Assembly (NCBI GenBank): GCA_964553135.1
Contig: CAZKJL010000002.1
Span: 124,001-188,000, forward strand
Origin: CAZKJL01 sp964553135
GTDB lineage: Bacteria; Patescibacteriota; Gracilibacteria; Peribacterales; Peribacteraceae
Direction of reading: 5' to 3'
Length of the DNA stretch: 64,000 bases
This document shows, piece by piece, positions 40,779 to 51,595 of this stretch. The notes beneath the pieces were generated by a model that was not told where the DNA came from, did no database searches, and saw only the letters and a list, made by a program, of their open reading frames with translations. How positions within the stretch are numbered: position 1 is the stretch's first letter; each line of letters begins with the position of its first letter. The position numbers and the translations under genes are program-made.

Positions 40779-42176
40779 TTGCAGTCCTCCCACGACCTGT
40801 ACCGTGTTGTACGCGAGCTCGATGTTCTCCGCTGCCTTGAATTGGTCGAGGATCGATTTGGACAACGTGGTGATGACGGTGCGGCGTTTGCCGATGGGCA
40901 CCGTGAACTTGAGCGTGAAGAGCACGCCGCTGCTGGCGATATCGGTGTGCACTTCGGGTTCGCCCACTTCCCACATGGTGTAGAAGAGCGCCGTACGTCT
41001 GCGTTGCTGGGCCTGGGCTTGCTCCACGAACGAGCCCGTTTCCGTGACGAGCGCTTCGTGAATGATGGCTTCCGCCTTCTTCCGGTCGCTGGCGTACGTC
41101 ACGGTGACTTGCATTTCCACGCTCATGAAATCCGAGGTCGTGTTGTAGTTCAAAATCGGGTCGCGGAGCACCATCGAGTTCGGTACGTAGAGCGTCTTGC
41201 CCGTCCGTTCGTGCGCGTTGAAGGCGCCGTCGGTGCTCACTTCGAGCATCGTGGTGCGCAGGGGTCCGATGTCGATGATGTCGCCGGTGTACTTGCCGAT
41301 GGACGCGCGGTCGCCGAGCGTGAAGAGACGGCGCTGCCAAATGATGATCCAGCCCATGAAGTCCTTCACCACGTCTTGGAGCGCGACTGCAATACCCGCA
41401 CCCACAATGGCGAGCGATGCCAGCGCACCCGGATGATCCGAGATCAATTTGCTGAAGATCCAGAGCGATGTGAGGACGTAGATGATGGCGGTAACGATTT
41501 TGGAGATGAGGTAACGGCCGCCTTTGGTTTCCAATCTCTTGGCCAGACGTTTTCTGATGAATCGGTCGAGGACGATGGCGCCGAGAATGATGAGGACGTA
41601 ACTGCCGAAGCCGAACAGCGATGAGAACTGATCGATCCATTGTTCGCGGTTGAGCTTGCTGAGGCGGTCGTTTTGGAGCGCAAGCCCCGCATCGAGCGCG
41701 GCGATGCGCTCCTCCAAGATCGCTTTCTTGGCCAAGAGCTCACCGTGCGTCTTGGTGAGGCGCAAGACGTCGGTTTCGGTGTCGGCGGTATCGGACAGAT
41801 AAAATTTCTTTTCTTCTTCGGAGAGCAGGTCCACGTCCACGGCTCGGTTGCGTCGTTGTTCCTCCAATTGCTGCACGATGGCTCGCTGACGGTCGATGGC
41901 TTTCGGGAGCGCCATGGTATCGAGCGCCTGGTCGTCTTTATCGCTCTGATCGACGAGAGCTTTCACCTCTTTGTCCGCCATGGTGCGCACGCGGGCGCGT
42001 TCGTCGACGATGCGTTTTTCCAAATACGTGTCCGTGGAATTTTTCTTCAGGAAGGCCGTGTAGAGCGCGGTGAGCGTGGCTTCGTCGTAGTTCGGAGCTT
42101 GCTGCGCGAGAAGCGCACTCGGAAAGAGGGCGAGTGCCAAAGACAGAAAAAGGCCGACGGAAACGGTGCGTCGCAT
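40776..42176 (-). CDS. mscS: MscS-family mechanosensitive channel with exported N-terminal coiled coil
   Basis: 466 residues. Signal peptide (1 to about 25), an exported coiled-coil region (about 30-180, many E/K/R/L heptads), then a MscS core: transmembrane segments from about 190 and 225, pore helix GAGIAVALQDVVKDFMGWIIIWQ (a variant of the MscS TM3) and beta domain FTLGDRASIGKYTGDIIDIGPLRTTM and VPNSMV. TATACT lies 6 nt before the ATG (leaderless pattern), and its upstream edge touches the array at 42190. Confidence 0.88.
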   Translation of the reverse strand: MRRTVSVGLFLSLALALFPSALLAQQAPNYDEATLTALYTAFLKKNSTDTYLEKRIVDERARVRTMADKEVKALVDQSDKDDQALDTMALPKAIDRQRAIVQQLEEQRRNRAVDVDLLSEEEKKFYLSDTADTETDVLRLTKTHGELLAKKAILEERIAALDAGLALQNDRLSKLNREQWIDQFSSLFGFGSYVLIILGAIVLDRFIRKRLAKRLETKGGRYLISKIVTAIIYVLTSLWIFSKLISDHPGALASLAIVGAGIAVALQDVVKDFMGWIIIWQRRLFTLGDRASIGKYTGDIIDIGPLRTTMLEVSTDGAFNAHERTGKTLYVPNSMVLRDPILNYNTTSDFMSVEMQVTVTYASDRKKAEAIIHEALVTETGSFVEQAQAQQRRRTALFYTMWEVGEPEVHTDIASSGVLFTLKFTVPIGKRRTVITTLSKSILDQFKAAENIELAYNTVQVVGGLQ

Positions 42177-42189
42177 GCGCTAAGTATAG

Positions 42190-42272
42190 GGAACCAAAGA
42201 AATCAAGGAAACCAAAGAAACCAACGATATTCGTTGGTTACCTTGGATTCTTTGGATTCGTTGGTTTCTTGT
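42190..42272. repeat. Inverted nonamer array between mscS and hppA
   Basis: GGAACCAAA-GAAATCAAG-GAAACCAAA-GAAACCAAC, centre GATATTC, then GTTGGTTACCTTGGATTCTTTGG and CGTTGGTTTCTTG. It separates the stop of the pyrophosphatase gene from the mscS promoter (both leftward), so it could end hppA transcription and also sits in the -35 area of mscS. Confidence 0.85.
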
Positions 42273-42273
42273 T

Positions 42274-44343
<2,070 letters not shown>

Positions 44344-44540
44344 ACGGAAAGGGGAAAGGAGACTGAAAATCGCGAGCTATCATGGATGCCGGTCCCCGGC
44401 ACAGGCAAGCGCGCCGTTGGCCTGAGCTCTTGCAAAATCAGCCTTTTGTATTCTAAAAAATCTGAGAATCTTCGAAGAAAATCGGACGTTGTACACAATT
44501 CTTTCTGTTCAACGGAACTTCGCTGAGTATCATTCTTCGC
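44344..44540. other. Divergent intergenic region with two hairpins
   Basis: Between divergent genes. TGCCGG/CCGGCA (44387-44401) and CAGGC/GCCTG (44402-44424) form adjacent hairpins; TATCAT at 44528-44533 belongs to the rightward gene. No open reading frame of note. Confidence 0.5.
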
Positions 44541-45605
44541 ATGTCGTTTTCGCTCAAGCTCCGTACGCTCCATCATCAGCATCAGGAAAGAGCCGATGAT
44601 GCCGCGGCGCGGCTTCCGACGGAACGCGAGGAATGGCTTCTGTCAGCGGCGCTTCTCATCTTCATGACGGGGCTCTTCATGGACGGTTGGGCGCACAATC
44701 ATATTCCGGAACTCGAGACGTTTTTCACGCCGTGGCACGCGGTTTTTTATGCGGGCTACGCGCTCACGGCGCTCACGCTGCTCGGCATCGTGTGGCACAG
44801 GAAATCGTCGCTGAAGATTCCGTTCTCGTCGGCGATTCCGCACGGCTACGGCCCCGCTCTGTTCGGCGCCCTCCTTTTCTTTCTCGGCGGCCTCGGCGAC
44901 ATGGCGTGGCACGAGATCTTCGGCGTGGAGGCGGATATCGAAGCGTTGCTGAGCCCTACGCACTTGGTGCTCGCATGTGCCCTCTTCCTCATGATCACGA
45001 GCGGACTTCGGGTCTGGTTCCTCGCCGTTCCGCCGCTCGGCGTCCCGAGCTTCCGTACACAGCTGCCGATGCTGCTCTCGCTCTCGTTCGTCATCGCGCT
45101 TCTGTGGTTCATGACGCAGTTCTCGCACTTCGTCACGGTTCGTGCGGGCGGAGCGGGCTTCGAGGATCCGAACATCGCCGACATGTCCCAAAACATCGCC
45201 ATCGGCGGAGCGCTCCTTTCCACGGCCGTGCTCATGGGTGGAGTTCTCCTCGTCCTCCGTCGGGGAAGGCTGGCGACGGGCGGGCTGACGTTCGTCTTTC
45301 TCGTCACCATGTACGCCATGGGCGTGATGCGAGACGGTCTGTCGCTCCTGCCCGCCGCACTCGTCGCGGGCATCGTCGCCGATTGTTTGGCGCAGCGCAT
45401 TCATCCGCTCGAACGTCATCGCACGGAAGTTCGCATCGCAGGCTTCCTCATTCCGGCAGTTCTCTTTACCGGTTACTTCCTCACGATTCACATTCAGAGC
45501 GGCATCTGGTGGACGGTCCACTTGTGGGCCGGGCTCATCGTGATGACCGGCATCGTGGGAACGCTCGTGAGTTTCCTGGTGCTTCCTCCCGCGGATCCGG
45601 CCTAA
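44541..45605 (+). CDS. Multi-span membrane protein, unknown
   Basis: 354 residues with about nine hydrophobic segments. A His/Trp-rich conserved-looking block (DMAWHEIFGVEADIEALLSPTH, about 125-148, and GWAHNHIPELETFFTPWHAVFYAGYA) suggests a metal or heme site in the membrane. Not recognised. TATCAT 7 nt before the ATG, leaderless type. It is convergent with the TMEM175-like gene (4-nt overlap). Confidence 0.65.
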   Translation: MSFSLKLRTLHHQHQERADDAAARLPTEREEWLLSAALLIFMTGLFMDGWAHNHIPELETFFTPWHAVFYAGYALTALTLLGIVWHRKSSLKIPFSSAIPHGYGPALFGALLFFLGGLGDMAWHEIFGVEADIEALLSPTHLVLACALFLMITSGLRVWFLAVPPLGVPSFRTQLPMLLSLSFVIALLWFMTQFSHFVTVRAGGAGFEDPNIADMSQNIAIGGALLSTAVLMGGVLLVLRRGRLATGGLTFVFLVTMYAMGVMRDGLSLLPAALVAGIVADCLAQRIHPLERHRTEVRIAGFLIPAVLFTGYFLTIHIQSGIWWTVHLWAGLIVMTGIVGTLVSFLVLPPADPA

Positions 45606-46255
45606 TGTTCGTGGGGCACGGCGGCCTGGCGCCACACGTTGTCGATGTGTCCCGGAACGATGTAGTACGGCAGGATAATCAGGTAGCAGAGCAGGCTCAG
45701 GTTCATCGAGTAAAAGGAAAGTCCGATGGCGATGAGCGCCGCAACGGGTGCAACGAGAATCCGAAGCTGCACTTTGTGACGCAGCTTGTCGGTGACCGTG
45801 TGCACGCTGAGTCGATGATGGAACGTGGCGTACGTCCAGCTCCACCACGAAACGATTCCGATGACGATGAGGTTGATGCCGTAGATCACCGAGGCCATCT
45901 GAATATCCGCATAGCGGCCGAGCAGCGCGCTTGAGAAGGGGAGCAGAGACACCATCATCAGAAAAAAGATGTGGATCCATGAAAAGACGCGGTCGCTCCT
46001 GTCGATGTAGTGAAATTGAATCTGCTGTCCCACCCAGTAAATGCCCAAGTTGATGAACGTCACGACGTAGGTCAGAAACAGCGGTACCTGGTGCCACAGT
46101 GCGGCATTCAGGTCGGCATGCGTCGTTACCTCGGGGATGTGCATTTCCAGCACCAGAAGCGTCATGACGATGGCGAAGACGCCGTCGTGGAGCGCTTCGA
46201 TGCGCTTGGGCGTGAGGGCGGTTCTCTCGTCGGGTGCGTTGTGGGAGTCGGTCAT
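45602..46255 (-). CDS. TMEM175/DUF1211-like membrane protein
   Basis: 217 residues, six predicted helices. The start KRIEALHDGVFAIVMTLLVLEMHIP matches the FSDGVFAI hallmark of the bacterial TMEM175 K+ channel family (His replaces the usual Ser). Tetrameric K+ channel is the known role of relatives. The ATG overlaps the upstream methyltransferase stop by ATGA; TACTAT lies 6 nt before it inside that gene. Confidence 0.75.
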   Translation of the reverse strand: MTDSHNAPDERTALTPKRIEALHDGVFAIVMTLLVLEMHIPEVTTHADLNAALWHQVPLFLTYVVTFINLGIYWVGQQIQFHYIDRSDRVFSWIHIFFLMMVSLLPFSSALLGRYADIQMASVIYGINLIVIGIVSWWSWTYATFHHRLSVHTVTDKLRHKVQLRILVAPVAALIAIGLSFYSMNLSLLCYLIILPYYIVPGHIDNVWRQAAVPHEH

Positions 46256-46950
46256 ACCTTTATAGTACCGTCCGAGAGGCGAACCGTCACAATCGAGATG
46301 CCCGCGAAAAATGGCTGCAGGGTTCGTGCGTCGTATGTATCGATCGGCATATCGGTGATGGACCGTACGAAGGAGAGCAGCTCCTTCTTTGTGTAAAATC
46401 GCTGGGCGGTCCATGGCCAAAACCGTTTCATCCCGGGCAAACGCGTGAAGAGGTACCACAGATGGAAGTACGACATGTGGGACGGTACCGAGAACATCAC
46501 CGTTCCTCCGGGCGCGCAAAACTGAAGATGGCGCCGTATGACGTGTGCGGGGTCCCGGAAATGTTCCACGAGTCCTTGCGACCACACCACGTCCGCTTGT
46601 CCGAGCGGCAGCGTGTCGTCGGCATCGTAGATATCCGCCTCGATGAACGTCATGCCTTCGGTCGCTCGTCCCTTCGCTTCCGCTATCGCCGCCGCCGATG
46701 CGTCGAGCCCCGTGTACCGTTTGGCATTGTTGATGACCCGCGTCCCCAAGCTTGCCGTTCCGCACCCCAGCTCCAGAAATCGGACATCGGGCCCCAAAAA
46801 GGCGCGCACCGCGCGCAAGAACAGTGCGTTGTACATTGTCCGCCCGAGCCGAACGTACGCGTTGTCGCGACGCTGCTTCCGCCACACGTCATCCCATGCG
46901 CCCGCTTTGCCGGGTACATGTTCTTGCAGGAGATCGTCATCGGCGCGCAT
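46252..46950 (-). CDS. Class I SAM-dependent methyltransferase
   Basis: 232 residues from the ATG at 46950. Rossmann motifs VRFLELGCGTASLGTRV (I), GLDASAAAIAEAKGR (II), and ADVVWSQGLVEHFRDPAHVIR (III-IV), then RFWPWTAQRFYTKKELLSF. Resembles UbiE/Coq5-like small-molecule methyltransferases; substrate unknown. It shares a promoter region (TATTGT/ACAATA) with the rightward PhzE-like gene and is in an operon with the channel gene. Confidence 0.8.
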   Translation of the reverse strand: MRADDDLLQEHVPGKAGAWDDVWRKQRRDNAYVRLGRTMYNALFLRAVRAFLGPDVRFLELGCGTASLGTRVINNAKRYTGLDASAAAIAEAKGRATEGMTFIEADIYDADDTLPLGQADVVWSQGLVEHFRDPAHVIRRHLQFCAPGGTVMFSVPSHMSYFHLWYLFTRLPGMKRFWPWTAQRFYTKKELLSFVRSITDMPIDTYDARTLQPFFAGISIVTVRLSDGTIKV

Positions 46951-46959
46951 AGGCGCGGT

Positions 46960-47200
46960 CACAATAACAAAAAAAGCGGGTGTGCGGGCGAGATTCTGTC
47001 GCCGCAACCTGCTCATCGGCGATGCGTCACCGCACTTGCATGCGGGCTGGGGCACTTGTACCCTTGGTTCGTGTCATCCGTAGTTCTCCGCAGGCAAACC
47101 TGGTGGCAGCAGCGCACTTCATCGCTGTCCTGCTGGCGTTAAGCCTACACATCTCGCTCACGTCACTTCACGTCCTCAGCAGATCAGCGGAGGCGTTTTT
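46960..47200 (+). promoter_or_regulatory. Structured leader with T-box-like element and terminator
   Basis: A long stem GCGGGT...ACCTGC (46976-46981/47007-47012) with an inner TGCGG/CCGCA, then GGTGG (47102-47106) followed by AGCG...CGCT-GTCC (47111-47114/47123-47130), which resembles the T-box antiterminator bulge region, and an intrinsic terminator-like hairpin CCTCAGC/GCGGAGG plus T5 (47174-47200) just before the start. If real, the gene is controlled by uncharged tRNA (tRNA-Trp is the natural candidate). Homology to a T-box is uncertain. Confidence 0.35.
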
Positions 47201-47223
47201 ATTTGTATGTCCCTTTTTCCATC

Positions 47224-49155
47224 ATGACTCCCAAACTTTCATCACAACAACAAGACGGCCTCGAACGTTTGTTCGACGGCACCGAACCTTTTGCCGTGGC
47301 CCGAGGGCAGAGGCACTCCGAACTCGGACGACGTGTTCATATCTTTCACGGACGCGCGTCGTTTCATGACCTCTTGAACGACATTCCCCAAACGCACGAA
47401 AAGAGTGACGGACAGATCATCGATACCGTCAGCGCCGTTCCGTTCAATCAAATCCGCGAACGTGGCTTCTCCGCGCGTTCCGCGGGCGAACGAATCTCCA
47501 CGCTGTCCGTCGATGCGCGCTCCATGATTTCCCGCCAAGTCGCACTCGATCTTTTTCCTGCCGAGACCATCGCGATGTCCGGGGACATCACTCATACGTT
47601 TTCGATGCCCGAGTACGCCGATGTCGTGCGGCGAGTGCGACGTGACGAGATCGGACGCGGCGAAGGATCCAACTTCGTCGTCGCCGACGCCGCGCGTTTC
47701 GCCGTCGAGGACATGTCGCGCGCCAAAGCTCTCTCGATTTTCCGCAAGCTCCTCGAAACCGAATTCGGTTCGTACATGCATTTCCTTTATTACGACGGAG
47801 AGCGCTACGTGGTCGGCGCATCCCCCGAAAGGCACCTGACGGTCAGTAACGGCCACGTGACCATGAACCCCATCAGCGGCACGTTCCGCAAGGAAGGGCG
47901 CACGCTCCTCAAGCAGTTCCGCAGCGACCTCATGAAGTTTCTGGGCGACAAAAAAGAAACGATGGAGCTGTGCCGCGTTCTCGACGAAGAGCTCAAGATG
48001 ATGTCCGACATGTGCGACGAAGGCGGCACCGTCGTGGGACCTCTTCTCAAAGAAATGCTTCGACTCATTCACACCGAGTACGAACTCATCGGATACTCGC
48101 GCAGTCGCGCCATCGATTTGTTCCGCATGTCGATGTTCGCACCGACGGTCATCGGCGGACCTCTCGGCAATGCATGCGACATCATTCAAAAATATGAACC
48201 CGAATCGCGCGGTTACTACGGGGGCGCACTCATGATGCTCGGCCGCGATTACGCGGGACGCGAGCTTCTCGACAGCGCCATCGCCATCCGCATGGCGGAG
48301 ATTACCCCCGAAGGAACGGTGACGGTTCGGGCCGGTTCCACCATCGTGCATAACTCCGACCCGGACTCCGAAGCACGTGAGAAGCAAGCCAAAATGAGCG
48401 GTATCCTTGGTGCGTTCCGCGACACCGGCAAGCGCTCGTCGGTCTCGATGCCCGCCATGCCGCAGTTCGACGACGAAATCAACGAAGCGCTGGAGCGACG
48501 GAACGATACGCTCTCGTCGTTCGCACTCCATGATCAGCATGCCGAAATGCTCGCCGTTCCGGAGCTCGTGAATAAAAAAATCACCGTCATCGACAACGGC
48601 GATGATTTTTGCAAAACGCTTCGGCACATGATCGTGCGCATGGGTGCGAACGTGCATGTCGTTCCGTTTTTCAAATTTGATTCTTCATCGGATGATTCCG
48701 ACATCGTCATCGTCGGTCCCGGTCCGGGAGATCCGAACGACGAACAGCATCCGAAAATACAGATGCTTTCCGGCATCGTGAGAGATCTTCGTGAGAAGAA
48801 AAAACCGATGCTCGGCGTGTGTTTGGGGCATCAGATGATTGCCCGTGATCTTGGCTTATCTGTGCGAAAAATGGATACTCCTCTCCAAGGGGTTCAGAAG
48901 CAGATCGACTACTTCGGAACGGAGACGAACGCCGGGTTCTACAACACGTTCGCCGCGGAGTCGAAACATCTCGACGGCGTGGAAATTTCTTCCGACGAAC
49001 ACACGCGCGATGTGTTCGCGATGCGCGGTGAGAAATTTGCGAGCGCGCAATTCCACCCAGAATCAGTTCTGTCGCAAGACGGATTGAAAATACTTCGTGA
49101 TGCGCTTATTCGTTTAGCACAAGCCGAAATTCCGCCTTCCGAAAAAATTTCGTGA
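47224..49155 (+). CDS. PhzE/TrpE-G-type chorismate-glutamine amidotransferase fusion
   Basis: 643 residues. N-terminal chorismate-binding domain (to about 400; VVRRVRRDEIGRGEGSNFVV, GASPERHL, NPISGTF, DEELKMM, FAPTVIGGPL) and C-terminal class I glutamine amidotransferase (about 440-640) with the triad C533 (GVCLGHQ), H611 and E613 (FHPES). The fusion and sequence details, such as IRERGFSAR and RGYYGGALMMLGRD, are closer to PhzE (2-amino-2-deoxyisochorismate synthase) than to free TrpE, but anthranilate synthase cannot be excluded. Nearby genes are not trp or phz. Uses the chorismate of the aro operon. Confidence 0.8.
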   Translation: MTPKLSSQQQDGLERLFDGTEPFAVARGQRHSELGRRVHIFHGRASFHDLLNDIPQTHEKSDGQIIDTVSAVPFNQIRERGFSARSAGERISTLSVDARSMISRQVALDLFPAETIAMSGDITHTFSMPEYADVVRRVRRDEIGRGEGSNFVVADAARFAVEDMSRAKALSIFRKLLETEFGSYMHFLYYDGERYVVGASPERHLTVSNGHVTMNPISGTFRKEGRTLLKQFRSDLMKFLGDKKETMELCRVLDEELKMMSDMCDEGGTVVGPLLKEMLRLIHTEYELIGYSRSRAIDLFRMSMFAPTVIGGPLGNACDIIQKYEPESRGYYGGALMMLGRDYAGRELLDSAIAIRMAEITPEGTVTVRAGSTIVHNSDPDSEAREKQAKMSGILGAFRDTGKRSSVSMPAMPQFDDEINEALERRNDTLSSFALHDQHAEMLAVPELVNKKITVIDNGDDFCKTLRHMIVRMGANVHVVPFFKFDSSSDDSDIVIVGPGPGDPNDEQHPKIQMLSGIVRDLREKKKPMLGVCLGHQMIARDLGLSVRKMDTPLQGVQKQIDYFGTETNAGFYNTFAAESKHLDGVEISSDEHTRDVFAMRGEKFASAQFHPESVLSQDGLKILRDALIRLAQAEIPPSEKIS

Positions 49156-49176
49156 TGCACGCATGCGCTTGAACAT

Positions 49177-49216
49177 GCGGAGATCTTCTTTTCATTCGGA
49201 GATCTCCGCATACAAT
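49177..49216 (+). promoter_or_regulatory. Perfect inverted repeat and -10 for the Lys-rich peptide gene
   Basis: GCGGAGATCT (49177-49186) and AGATCTCCGC (49200-49209) form a 10-bp perfect stem with no T-run, immediately followed by TACAAT (49211-49216). It may be an operator or stem upstream of the -10. Confidence 0.5.
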
Positions 49217-49248
49217 GGAAGGAGTTTTATTTTCTTCCAATTCCCTTC

Positions 49249-49326
49249 ATGGCCAAGGCCAAGAAAGCAAAGAAGTCGAAGGCGAAGACCAAGAAGAAGA
49301 AGGCGACGAAAAAGAAAAGGAAATAG
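49249..49326 (+). CDS. 25-residue Lys/Ala-rich basic peptide
   Basis: MAKAKKAKKSKAK continues with almost only Lys, Ala, Thr and Arg up to the TAG. The net charge is about +16, reminiscent of the tails of histone H1-like nucleoid proteins. It has its own promoter (TACAAT, 49211) and terminator (49350-49372), and GGAAGG...CTTCC in the leader, which argues that it is a real gene. It could bind DNA, RNA or polyphosphate. Confidence 0.6.
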   Translation: MAKAKKAKKSKAKTKKKKATKKKRK

Positions 49327-49349
49327 TCGCCATCCTTTTTGAGGAAAGA

Positions 49350-49372
49350 CGTCCTGCTTGCGGGGCGTTTTT
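49350..49372 (+). terminator. Intrinsic terminator of the Lys-rich peptide gene
   Basis: CGTCCTGC (49350-49357) pairs with GCGGGGCG (49360-49367), partly by G-U, followed by T5. Confidence 0.7.
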
Positions 49373-49384
49373 CCGGTACGGCCG

Positions 49385-51034
49385 TTAGAGCTTCTTTTTG
49401 GCTTCTGCAAGCGCCTTTGCGGTCTTCGGATCCATCGTCGCCAGGATCTCCAGCTCCCTCACCGCCTCTTTCATTTTTCCAAGCTTACCGTACGCCGTCG
49501 CGAGATTTCTGTGCGCGTCGGGGAAGTCGGGAAACAGTGCGATGGATTTTTCGTACGCGGTCGCGGCGTCGCTCCACCGTGAAATGTTTTGATACGCGAC
49601 ACCCAGATTGTAGTGCGCCTTGAACGAATCGTCCTTCATCGTCGATGCACGCTCCAGCATCGCGAGTCCTTCCTCGCGTCGGCCTTCTCCGAGCAATAGA
49701 ATCCCAAGGTCGATGGCGGCATCGGCGTAATCGGACTTCATCTTGAGCGCCGCCTCGTATGCGATTTCGGCTTGCATGGGCCGTTTATCCGCTTCGAGCG
49801 CCATGCCGAGTCCGTACGCGGCGCGGCTGTCATCGGGATGTTTTTGGAGCGTGTCCACGTGGAGCATCACGCTGTCGCGGAACACGAACGTACGAAGCAC
49901 GGTGAGAAATGCCAGCACGATGAGCACGCACGCCGAACCGATGACCAGAATCTTTCGTGTCGCGGCGCGAACGTGCGGATGTGAAAAAAGTTTCGTCCAC
50001 ACCGAGGCGACGATCAGAAAAATTCCGATGGACGGAAGATAGGCGTACCGCTCCGACGCCAGTAGATAGAACTCGTTGCCGCGCGTGTAGTGCACGAGCG
50101 TCGGTGCCAGAGTCACGCAGAAAAAGACCCATCCCCACCACGGTGCCGGAAGCTTCTTTACGGCTTTCCAGAGGGTAAAAGTCAGTCCTCCGACGACGGC
50201 AATGGCCAGAGGAAGTTCGGGGCTCCAGAGCTGTGTCTTTGGGACCGCATGCATGATCGCTTGGCCGGAGGGCATCACCGTCAGTTTCAGATAAAAGAAG
50301 ATCGAACGAAACGCCATGACGATCATCGGTTGAAGCTCCAACGTTTTCCCCACCGTTGTCTTGCCGACGATCGCGACGATGCCGAACAACATTGCGAATC
50401 CGAAAAACGGCCACAGTTTTTTGACCGACCTTCGTGTTCCGCCTTTGTTCCATTCGATGACAAGCAAGACGAGCGGCAGCGTGAGCGCCGTCACCTTGCT
50501 TCCGAGTGCGAGAACGAAAAGGACGATGCTCCACACGCAGGACGCTTTCGCTCGGGTGTCACCGTGGTGCAGATACGCGCGAAGTGACGCCAAAAAGAAG
50601 AACGCACTCAGGACGTCTTTCCGGGAACTCACCCACAGCACCGCTTCGGCATTCAGCGGATGCAGCGCGAAGAGCGCCGCCGTGATCCCTGCGACCATTT
50701 CGCTCTTCGTCAGCTTTTTGACGATCGACCACACGAGGAGCGTCGATCCCAGGTGCAGGAGCAGATTGATCGCGTGGAAGTGCCACGCATGCAGGCCGAA
50801 CATCCACGTTTCGATTTGATACGAGAAGAAGGTGACGGGGATGTAGAGTTCCGGATCGAAATGCGTGAGCACGTACCACAGGCTTGAGAATGCGGGCACC
50901 AGCACGTGCGTGTTCTCGGTCACGAGCAACGGATCATCGACGTTCACGAATCCGTTCCACAGTGACGCAGCGTAGACCGCCGCCGTCACGACAAGCAAAA
51001 GGCATCGCCATGGATATCGTCGTATCAAGCTCAC
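49385..51034 (-). CDS. TPR-containing membrane glycosyltransferase, TMTC-like
   Basis: 549 residues. The N-terminal two thirds have about ten transmembrane helices with NGFVNVDDPLLVTEN (acidic DD of GT-C enzymes), LHPLNAEAVLWVSSRKDVLSAFFFLASL and PPTLVHYTRGNEFYLLASERYAYLPSIG-like blocks; the last 180 residues are TPR repeats (AAYGLGMALEADKRPMQAE, AHYNLGVAYQNISRWSDA, AHRNLATAYGKLGKMKEA). The same build as eukaryotic TMTC O-mannosyltransferases and their bacterial relatives. Would glycosylate exported proteins using a lipid-linked sugar. Confidence 0.85.
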   Translation of the reverse strand: MSLIRRYPWRCLLLVVTAAVYAASLWNGFVNVDDPLLVTENTHVLVPAFSSLWYVLTHFDPELYIPVTFFSYQIETWMFGLHAWHFHAINLLLHLGSTLLVWSIVKKLTKSEMVAGITAALFALHPLNAEAVLWVSSRKDVLSAFFFLASLRAYLHHGDTRAKASCVWSIVLFVLALGSKVTALTLPLVLLVIEWNKGGTRRSVKKLWPFFGFAMLFGIVAIVGKTTVGKTLELQPMIVMAFRSIFFYLKLTVMPSGQAIMHAVPKTQLWSPELPLAIAVVGGLTFTLWKAVKKLPAPWWGWVFFCVTLAPTLVHYTRGNEFYLLASERYAYLPSIGIFLIVASVWTKLFSHPHVRAATRKILVIGSACVLIVLAFLTVLRTFVFRDSVMLHVDTLQKHPDDSRAAYGLGMALEADKRPMQAEIAYEAALKMKSDYADAAIDLGILLLGEGRREEGLAMLERASTMKDDSFKAHYNLGVAYQNISRWSDAATAYEKSIALFPDFPDAHRNLATAYGKLGKMKEAVRELEILATMDPKTAKALAEAKKKL

Positions 51035-51079
51035 GGGGAGGAGTGTACGCCGATTTGACGCACCCTGTAGAATGAAAGC

Positions 51080-51595
51080 ATGAAGAAAGAGAAATCCGCA
51101 TCATCGGCCAAGAACGTTCATACCGAGACGGCCATTTTTGCCGCAGGTTGTTTCTGGGGCGTGGAGGAAACGTTCCGTCAGCTTCCGGGCGTCATCGCTA
51201 CCGAAGTCGGCTACACGGGCGGACACGTGGAGAATCCCACGTACGAACAGGTGTGCACCGACCAAACCGGCCATGCCGAGGCGGTGAAGATCACGTTCGA
51301 TCCCGCCGTGATCGCGTACGGCAAGTTGCTCGACGTCTTCTTTGCCAATCACAACCCCACGTGTCTCAACTATCAGGGGCCCGACTTCGGTTCGCAGTAT
51401 CGCTCGGCGATTTTCTACGAGTCGCCCGTGCACAAGGCCATCGCCGAAGAAACCGTGGAGCGTGAGCGCCGCAGCGGCAAGTGGGGCGGACGACCGGTGG
51501 TCACGCAGATCGTTCCTGTCGTGCCGTTCTACTCCGCGGAGGCCTACCATCAGAAATACCTCATGAAGCGGGGACTGGGCTCATGCCATCTGTAA
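51080..51595 (+). CDS. msrA: Peptide-methionine (S)-S-oxide reductase
   Basis: 171 residues. AGCFWGVEETF contains the catalytic Cys; GYTGGHVENPTYEQVCTDQTGHAEAVKITFDP and SQYRSAIFY are conserved. Repairs oxidised methionine. The C-terminal GLGSCHL may have the recycling Cys. TAGAAT lies 6 nt before the ATG. Overlaps the convergent acyltransferase gene by 35 nt. Confidence 0.95.
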   Translation: MKKEKSASSAKNVHTETAIFAAGCFWGVEETFRQLPGVIATEVGYTGGHVENPTYEQVCTDQTGHAEAVKITFDPAVIAYGKLLDVFFANHNPTCLNYQGPDFGSQYRSAIFYESPVHKAIAEETVERERRSGKWGGRPVVTQIVPVVPFYSAEAYHQKYLMKRGLGSCHL

